Below, in pieces: positions 7,445 to 13,645 of a DNA stretch of 13,645 bases. The notes beneath the pieces are model-generated. The model worked only from the letters and a program-made list of their open reading frames with translations, was not told the origin of the DNA and did not search any database. Each line of letters starts with the position of its first letter. The first letter of the stretch is position 1. This DNA comes from an uncultured Eubacteriales bacterium (GTDB lineage: Bacteria > Bacillota > Clostridia > Oscillospirales > Oscillospiraceae), in assembly GCA_900548795.1 (NCBI GenBank), contig URLT01000048.1, positions 1-13,645 of the forward strand, read 5' to 3'. Position numbers and translations under genes: made by a program.

Positions 7445-7457
7445 AAAGGAGTATACC

Positions 7458-9023
7458 ATGCTGCACCCGAACACGATCCGCCACGTTACGCTTGACGGAC
7501 ACAGCCTGACACTGGAGTCGTTTCTCGCCGTTGCGCGCTTCGGCGCCGTCGTCTCGCTTGCGCCGGAGGCGCTGCATCGCATGGAGCAATCCCGTGCGCT
7601 GGCCGACCGCATCTCTCAGGAGGGGCGCGTCGCCTACGGCATCACGACCGGCTTCGGCGAGTTTCAGAAGGTCGCCGTCGCCAAGGAGCTGTCCAATCAG
7701 CTCTCCACCAATCTGATCCTGAGCCACTGCACCGCCGCCGGAGAGCCGTACCCGAACGAGGTCGTGCGCGGCATCATGCTTCTGCGCGTCAATAATTTCT
7801 GCGCCGGGTTCTCCGGCGTCCGGCCTCTGCTTGCGCAGATGCTCATTCAGATGCTTAACCGGGACGTCATCCCCGTTGTGCCGCAGAAGGGCTCGCTTGG
7901 CGCCTCCGGCGACCTTGCACCGCTTGCGCACATGACCCTTCCGATGCTGGGTCTGGGCGAGGCCTTCTATCAGGGCAAGCGGCTTCCCGGCGCAGAGGCA
8001 ATGCGTCTTGCCGGGATAGAGACGCTCGACACCCTCGTCAGCAAAGAAGGGCTCGGCATGACCAACGGCACCTGCGCCATGACCTCCGTCGGCGCGCTGA
8101 CGCTCTATGACGCGCTCTGCGCCGCCCGGCTGGCCGACATCATCAGCTCCATGACGCTTGAGGCGCTGACCGGTCTGCGCAGCGCCTTTGACCCGAGGAT
8201 CCACGCTCTGCGCGGCCAGAAGGGGCAGATCCGCGTCGCGGAAAACATGCGGATGCTTCTTTCCGGCTCTGAGATCCTCGACCGCTGCCAAAACGACCGC
8301 GTGCAGGATGCCTATGCGCTGCGCTGCATCCCGCAGATCCACGGCGCATGCCGCGACGCGCTGCAATTTGTGCAGGAAAAGGTCGAGATCGAGCTGAACG
8401 CCGTCACGGATAACCCGCTGCTCTTCCCGGACGACGAAGCCGTCATCTCCGGCGGCAATTTCCACGGCGAGCCGATGGCTCTGCCCTTTGATCTGCTCGG
8501 CATTGCCGTCTCCGAGCTGGCGGACATCTCCGAGCGCCGCATCGAGCGCATGGTCAACGCCGCGCTCTCTAACGGTCTCACGCCGTTTTTGACCACGCAG
8601 GAGGGGCTCAACTCCGGCTTCATGATCGTGCAGTACTCCGCCGCGTCCATGGTCAGCGAGAACAAGGTCTATGCGCACCCGGCCTCCGTCGACTCCATTC
8701 CCTCCTCGGCCAATCAGGAGGACATTGTCTCCATGGGCACGACCGCCGCGCGCAAGGCGCGCATGATCCTGCAAAACACGCAGGACGTTCTGGCCGACGA
8801 GCTGCTGTGCGCCTGTCAGGCCATTGACATTCGACGCCGCCTGAACACGCACGGTCAGGGCATCACGCCGCTGCACGAGGCCGTTTTGCGCCTTGTGCGC
8901 GAGACGATCCCCTTCTATGAGGTCGACCGCGAGATCTGGCCCGACCTGCGCCGCGCAGAGCGGCTCATCCGCTCCGAGCAGCTCCTGCGCCTTGCCGAGC
9001 AGCATCTTCCCGCATTTGACTGA
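7458..9023 (+). CDS. hutH: Histidine ammonia-lyase
   Basis: This 521-residue enzyme (the family is usually about 510) removes ammonia from L-histidine to give urocanate, the first step of histidine breakdown, in the cytoplasm. The GSLGASGDLAPLAH stretch contains A149-S150-G151, which cyclise to the MIO electrophile. Other family marks are VAYGITTGFGEF with Y60, SHCTAAGEP with H90, GMTNGT with N203, QDAYALRCIPQIHGA, VTDNPLLF, GGNFHGEP and NQEDIVSMG. The start at 7458 follows AAAGGAG (7445-7451); an upstream in-frame extension to 7236 crosses the promoter and leader and is not protein-like. The gene stands alone on the plus strand, convergent with the hutU-hutI-ftcD-fchA cluster, under its own promoter and structured leader. 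Phenylalanine or tyrosine lyases share the fold, but the neighbours make histidine the likely substrate. Confidence 0.97.
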   Translation: MLHPNTIRHVTLDGHSLTLESFLAVARFGAVVSLAPEALHRMEQSRALADRISQEGRVAYGITTGFGEFQKVAVAKELSNQLSTNLILSHCTAAGEPYPNEVVRGIMLLRVNNFCAGFSGVRPLLAQMLIQMLNRDVIPVVPQKGSLGASGDLAPLAHMTLPMLGLGEAFYQGKRLPGAEAMRLAGIETLDTLVSKEGLGMTNGTCAMTSVGALTLYDALCAARLADIISSMTLEALTGLRSAFDPRIHALRGQKGQIRVAENMRMLLSGSEILDRCQNDRVQDAYALRCIPQIHGACRDALQFVQEKVEIELNAVTDNPLLFPDDEAVISGGNFHGEPMALPFDLLGIAVSELADISERRIERMVNAALSNGLTPFLTTQEGLNSGFMIVQYSAASMVSENKVYAHPASVDSIPSSANQEDIVSMGTTAARKARMILQNTQDVLADELLCACQAIDIRRRLNTHGQGITPLHEAVLRLVRETIPFYEVDREIWPDLRRAERLIRSEQLLRLAEQHLPAFD

Positions 9024-9038
9024 ACGCCGGCTTTCTTG

Positions 9039-9086
9039 AAACAGCAACGCCCGGGGGCTTTGAATCGCCCCCGGGCGTTGCTGTTT
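9039..9086. terminator. Bidirectional terminator between hutH and fchA
   Basis: A perfect 20-bp stem (9039-9058 with 9067-9086) encloses the eight-base loop TTTGAATC. The outer pairs are AAACAGC with GCTGTTT, so both strands show a GC-rich stem ending in a short T-run. It starts 15 bases after the hutH stop and ends 9 bases before the fchA stop, so it can serve both convergent units. The T-runs are short (TTTG and TTTC), so efficiency is uncertain. Confidence 0.85.
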
Positions 9087-9095
9087 GTCAGGCTT

Positions 9096-9728
9096 CTAAG
9101 CCTCGCACATCGCGCGCACGGTCTCGAAGCAACGATCTGCCTCGGGCAGATACTTTTCCAGAAGCGCCTCGCCCTCCTGCCGGCAGTGCGCGGCAAACGC
9201 TCCGTCGCGAATGGAGCCGAGGTTGATCAGCACGTTGAGCCACGCGCCCTGCATCGCCGTTTTCAGGCTCAGCGCCGCCACACCGAGGTCGCTCGCCGCC
9301 GAGGCGTTTGTTTTCCCGGTCAGCGCGGTGAGCAGCTCCAGCCCCTCGGCGCACAGACGCATCATCTCCATCGGCGTCTGCGTGCAGCCCCTGAGCCCGG
9401 TCTGGATCGCCGCGCTGCGCGCGGAGCGTTCCTCCTCCGTTTGCTTCGGCAGGGCATAAGCCGCGCTGACGGCAAGAAATGCCTCGGCGTCGCGATCCAT
9501 CACATCCAGAAAGCGCTCGCACAGCGCGCGGCTCTGCGCCTGCGCCGCCGTCGCAAGCTCCTGCACGTCGGCATATTTTTTTCGTCCGACGGTCAGACCG
9601 CTGACCATTGCCGTCAGCGCCGCGCCAATGGCTCCGGCCAGCGCCGAGACGCTCCCGCCGCCGGGAGCCGGAGAATCCGAGGCAACCTCCGCCGCCAGCC
9701 CGGCTACCGTTCTTTCTGCTAATTTCAT
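9096..9728 (-). CDS. fchA: Formimidoyl-THF cyclodeaminase
   Basis: This 210-residue protein belongs to the cyclodeaminase/cyclohydrolase family, whose usual length is about 210. It converts 5-formimino-THF to 5,10-methenyl-THF and ammonia, feeding the carbon from histidine into folate metabolism. The family signature DSPAPGGGSVSALAGAIGAA is near residues 18-37, followed by the all-helical pattern of the family and AWLNVLINL near residues 162-170. The start at 9728 follows GGAGG (9734-9738). The gene begins 12 bases after the ftcD stop and in the same reading frame. Single-domain relatives can be methenyl-THF cyclohydrolases, but placement next to ftcD favours cyclodeaminase. It appears to be the last gene of the minus-strand hut cluster. 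Confidence 0.93.
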   Translation of the reverse strand: MKLAERTVAGLAAEVASDSPAPGGGSVSALAGAIGAALTAMVSGLTVGRKKYADVQELATAAQAQSRALCERFLDVMDRDAEAFLAVSAAYALPKQTEEERSARSAAIQTGLRGCTQTPMEMMRLCAEGLELLTALTGKTNASAASDLGVAALSLKTAMQGAWLNVLINLGSIRDGAFAAHCRQEGEALLEKYLPEADRCFETVRAMCEA

Positions 9729-9740
9729 CTCGACCTCCGT

Positions 9741-10652
9741 TTATTCCATGCCGATCAGGTGGTATTCCATGACCTGCTTGCGGCAATCGTAGTTTTCCAG
9801 CTTGAGATAGAACTCGGCGCAGTCGAGCATGGCCTTCGCCGGCGTCAGACCGACGACCTCCGCGCCGATGATGCGCGCGCCGTAGCGATCCGCTAGCTGG
9901 CGCGTCATTTCAAAGACATAGTAGATCGGCGTGCGCTCAAAATTTGTCAGATTCATCGAAACCTGCGCAAGATTGCGCTCCTCGAGCATGACGCCGATGG
10001 CCTTGCAGCAGGCAAAGCCGCCGTCCTTGGCGCGCAGCGCCTTGGCGATCTTCTTCGCGACCGAAAGATCGGAGGTGTCGAGATTGATGTTGAACGCAAT
10101 GAGCGGCATTCTCGCGCCGACGGCCACGATGCCGGCCGTCGGATGGATCCTGCGCTCGCCGAAATCGGGCGCCCAATCCGGCTCAAGCAGCTTTTCGGCC
10201 ATGCCCTCGAACTGCCCCTTGCGGCAGGCCGCGAGATTGCGGCGCTCCGGCCGGGTCGCGGAATCCTCATACAAAAACGACGGCAGCCGCAGCTCGTTCC
10301 ACAGGCGCTCGGCGACCTGTCTGGAAAGCGCCACGCACTCCTCGACCGTCGTGTCCATCGTCGGGATGAACGGGATCACATCCGTCGCGCCCATGCGCGG
10401 GTGCTGCCCGACGTGCTTGGTCATGTCGATGGTCAGCGTTGCCTGCTTAGCCAGGCGGAACGCCGCCTCGGCCATGGCCTCCGGGCTTCCCAGCAGCGTG
10501 AAGACACAGCGGTTGTGGTTGCCGTCCGACTGAATGTCAAACACGAAGCAGCCCGGGACGCTGTTGGCAACGTCGACCAGACCCTGAAAGACCTTTTCGT
10601 CCTTTTCCTTGCTGACGCTGAAATTTGGCACGCATTCTACCAGCTTTGCCAT
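9741..10652 (-). CDS. ftcD: Glutamate formimidoyltransferase
   Basis: This 303-residue enzyme moves the formimino group of N-formimino-L-glutamate to tetrahydrofolate, releasing glutamate. It corresponds to the N-terminal domain of vertebrate FTCD (about 326 residues). Family marks are LVECVPNFS at the N-terminus, DGNHNRCVFT near residues 43-52, and GQHPRMGATDVIPFIP with H84 matching the catalytic histidine of the family (His82 in the pig enzyme). The start at 10652 (MAKLVE) follows AAAAGGAGG (10660-10668); an upstream in-frame ATG at 10802 lies inside hutI and is rejected. The gene follows hutI after 53 bases and is followed by fchA after 12 bases. A co-transcribed unit ending at the 9039-9086 terminator is likely. 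Confidence 0.96.
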   Translation of the reverse strand: MAKLVECVPNFSVSKEKDEKVFQGLVDVANSVPGCFVFDIQSDGNHNRCVFTLLGSPEAMAEAAFRLAKQATLTIDMTKHVGQHPRMGATDVIPFIPTMDTTVEECVALSRQVAERLWNELRLPSFLYEDSATRPERRNLAACRKGQFEGMAEKLLEPDWAPDFGERRIHPTAGIVAVGARMPLIAFNINLDTSDLSVAKKIAKALRAKDGGFACCKAIGVMLEERNLAQVSMNLTNFERTPIYYVFEMTRQLADRYGARIIGAEVVGLTPAKAMLDCAEFYLKLENYDCRKQVMEYHLIGME

Positions 10653-10689
10653 TGCAATTCCTCCTTTTGTTTCCTTTTTATTGATTTGA

Positions 10690-10735
10690 CGCACCCTCGG
10701 TGCGATCAAAAGGCGTAAGAGCTTTTTATTGAATT
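10690..10735. repeat. Two-stem element, copy 2, overlapping the 3' end of hutI
   Basis: Stem one is CGCACC (10690-10695) with GGTGCG (10699-10704) and loop CTC, fully Watson-Crick. Stem two is ATCAAAAG (10705-10712) with CTTTTTAT (10722-10729), one mismatch. It matches the element at 7151-7196. The hutI stop (10706-10708) and its last residues SIKSSYAF are encoded inside the element. Confidence 0.5.
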
Positions 10736-11968
10736 CCGGTTTGAAACGATCCTGCCGCATTTGACGACGGTGCGCACAAGGTTGCTGCCCACACGGTAGC
10801 ACAGATAATCCAGATCAGGCGCGTCCCAGACCACGAGATCCGCCCGCTTTCCCGGCTCGATGCTGCCGACAGTCTCGGCTCGGCCGATCGCCGCCGCGCC
10901 GTTGAGCGTCACGGCAGTCAGCACCTCCTCGGGCGTGAGCCGGTAGCGCAGGCAGCCGAGATTGATAACGAACTGCATATTCAGGCTCGGGCAGGAGCCG
11001 GGGTTAAAATCCGTCGCCATCGCAACGGGGACGCCGGCCTGCACCATTGCCCTCGCCGGCGCATACTCCGCGCCGAGGTAAAAGCTCGTCGCCGGAAGGC
11101 AGCATGCGACCGTTCCGCCCTGCGCCAATGCCCGGATGCCCTCCTCGGGGCAAACGATCAGGTGCTCTGCCGAGATCGCGCCGAGTTTTCCGGCGAGCTG
11201 ACTGCCGCCGATCGGAACGATCTCGTCGGCGTGGAGCTTCGGCCGCAGGCCGAGTCGGCTGCCGGCTCGCAGGATCTGCTCGGCCTCCTCCGCCGAAAAA
11301 ACGCCCTGTTCGCAAAATACGTCGCAAAACTCCGCGATCTCCTGTGCCTTGACCGCCGGGAGCAGCTCCCGGCAGAGCAGGTCGACGTAGCCCTTCCGAT
11401 CGTCGCGGAACTCCGGCGGAACGGCATGCGCGCCCATAAACGTCGGAACAACGTCCATTGCGTGCGTCTCGTCCAGCCGCTTGAGCACGCGCAGGCACTT
11501 GAGCTCGTCGGACACATTCAGGCCGTAGCCGCTCTTGGCCTCGACGGTCGTCGTGCCAAGGCGCAGCATCTCGTCGAGCGCTGCGTTGGCCTTCTCAAAA
11601 AGCGCGTCCTCCGACGCCTCCCGCGTGGCGCGCATCGTCGAAAGAATGCCGCCGCCGGAGGCTAAAATATCGAGATAGCCCGCGCCGTGCAGCTTCTGCC
11701 CCAGCTCATTTTGCCGCCAACCGCCGAAGATCAGATGCGTATGCGCGTCGACCAGTCCGGGCGTGACGAGGCGATGCCCCGCGTCGAGCATTTGCGCCCC
11801 GGGAACGCTCGGCGCGCTGCCGGCGCCGGTCGCAGCGATGCTTCCGTCCTTGACCAGCACCCATACGTCGTGCGTCAGCGCAAGGCTACCCTGCTCCCTG
11901 CCGCGCCGCGCCGCGCAGCCGAGAGGCGTTGCAAGAAGGCCGATGTTGTAAATCAGCAGTGTTTCCAT
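10706..11968 (-). CDS. hutI: Imidazolonepropionase
   Basis: This 420-residue amidohydrolase opens the ring of 4-imidazolone-5-propionate to give N-formimino-L-glutamate. The expected metal ligands are H76 and H78 (VDAHTHLIFGG), H246 (KLHADE) and D320 (ATDFNPGS), at almost the same spacing as B. subtilis HutI. Other family marks are SGYGLN (residues 146-151), SAEHL with H269, and the C-terminal stretch GSIEPGKRADLVVWD. The start at 11968 follows AAGGAG (11975-11980) and lies 28 bases after the hutU stop. The final eight or so residues fall inside a small repeated two-stem element and look unlike the family's usual end, so the natural tail may have been replaced. The enzyme feeds ftcD directly downstream. 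Confidence 0.97.
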   Translation of the reverse strand: METLLIYNIGLLATPLGCAARRGREQGSLALTHDVWVLVKDGSIAATGAGSAPSVPGAQMLDAGHRLVTPGLVDAHTHLIFGGWRQNELGQKLHGAGYLDILASGGGILSTMRATREASEDALFEKANAALDEMLRLGTTTVEAKSGYGLNVSDELKCLRVLKRLDETHAMDVVPTFMGAHAVPPEFRDDRKGYVDLLCRELLPAVKAQEIAEFCDVFCEQGVFSAEEAEQILRAGSRLGLRPKLHADEIVPIGGSQLAGKLGAISAEHLIVCPEEGIRALAQGGTVACCLPATSFYLGAEYAPARAMVQAGVPVAMATDFNPGSCPSLNMQFVINLGCLRYRLTPEEVLTAVTLNGAAAIGRAETVGSIEPGKRADLVVWDAPDLDYLCYRVGSNLVRTVVKCGRIVSNRNSIKSSYAF

Positions 11969-11996
11969 TGCATTCTCCTTTTTTCGGCAGCGTGCG

Positions 11997-13645
<1,649 letters not shown>

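Larger units (their letters stand above)
7094..7457. other. Intergenic region between the surface-protein gene and hutH
   Basis: These 364 bases hold no gene. In order they contain an 11-bp GC palindrome (7123-7155), a small two-stem repeated element (7151-7196), an AT-rich stretch (about 7190-7310) with a sigma-A-type promoter (7272-7300), and a roughly 150-base leader with two stem-loops in front of hutH. The sharp drop in GC in the middle marks the promoter zone. Confidence 0.7.

Noticed and set aside
7236..7457. In-frame upstream extension of hutH (74 codons)
   Set aside because: It spans the promoter and leader, is rich in arginine with no similarity to the family, and the family start matches the ATG at 7458.
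7287..9047. 586-codon open frame antisense to hutH
   Set aside because: It lies opposite a certain hutH gene and crosses the hutH promoter; no recognisable protein features.
10653..10705. Rho-independent terminator between hutI and ftcD
   Set aside because: A short 6-bp stem is present but no T-run follows on the minus strand, so ftcD is more likely read from the same transcript.

Overview
The window is high-GC DNA (about 60% by eye) that looks like a spore-forming, anaerobic member of the Clostridia, possibly an Oscillospirales-type gut organism. This assignment is inferred from three things: a spoIIIAA-type sporulation ATPase gene at the left edge, a very large secreted protein ending in three SLH domains, and a histidine-degradation set that passes the formimino group to tetrahydrofolate. 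No rRNA, tRNA, CRISPR array, insertion sequence or phage gene was found.

Layout. Positions 1-570 (minus) carry the 5' part of spoIIIAA, cut by the left edge. Positions 571-1078 are a divergent intergenic region with a candidate promoter and a GC-rich, foldable 5' UTR. Positions 1079-7093 (plus) encode a 2004-residue cell-surface protein: signal peptide, beta-helix-like repeats, InlB-like repeat, cysteine-rich array I (107-residue units in tandem), GLUG region, second InlB-like repeat, cysteine-rich array II, three SLH domains. Positions 7094-7457 hold a strong palindrome, a small two-stem element, a good sigma-A-type promoter and a structured leader for the next gene.

The right half is a complete set of histidine-utilisation enzymes, with hutU cut by the right edge. 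hutH (7458-9023, plus) runs convergently toward a minus-strand cluster transcribed in the order hutU, hutI, ftcD, fchA (13645 down to 9096). A perfect 20-bp stem-loop separates the two converging units. The predicted path is histidine to urocanate (HutH), to imidazolonepropionate (HutU), to formiminoglutamate (HutI), to glutamate plus 5-formimino-THF (FtcD), to 5,10-methenyl-THF plus ammonia (FchA). The one-carbon unit is therefore saved on folate.

Most notable points: the mosaic surface protein, in which an InlB-like module followed by a cysteine array occurs twice; a 371-bp stretch of perfect identity at a 321-bp lag inside array I; a 9-bp stem whose 3' arm touches the hutH ribosome binding site; two copies of a small two-stem element with GU/GC covariation, one of which forms the 3' end of hutI; and ftcD and fchA lying in the same frame with one stop codon and four sense codons between them, nearly the fused arrangement of vertebrate FTCD. 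I see no clear sign of a wholly new multi-gene system. The surface protein and the hutH leader are the least explained parts.
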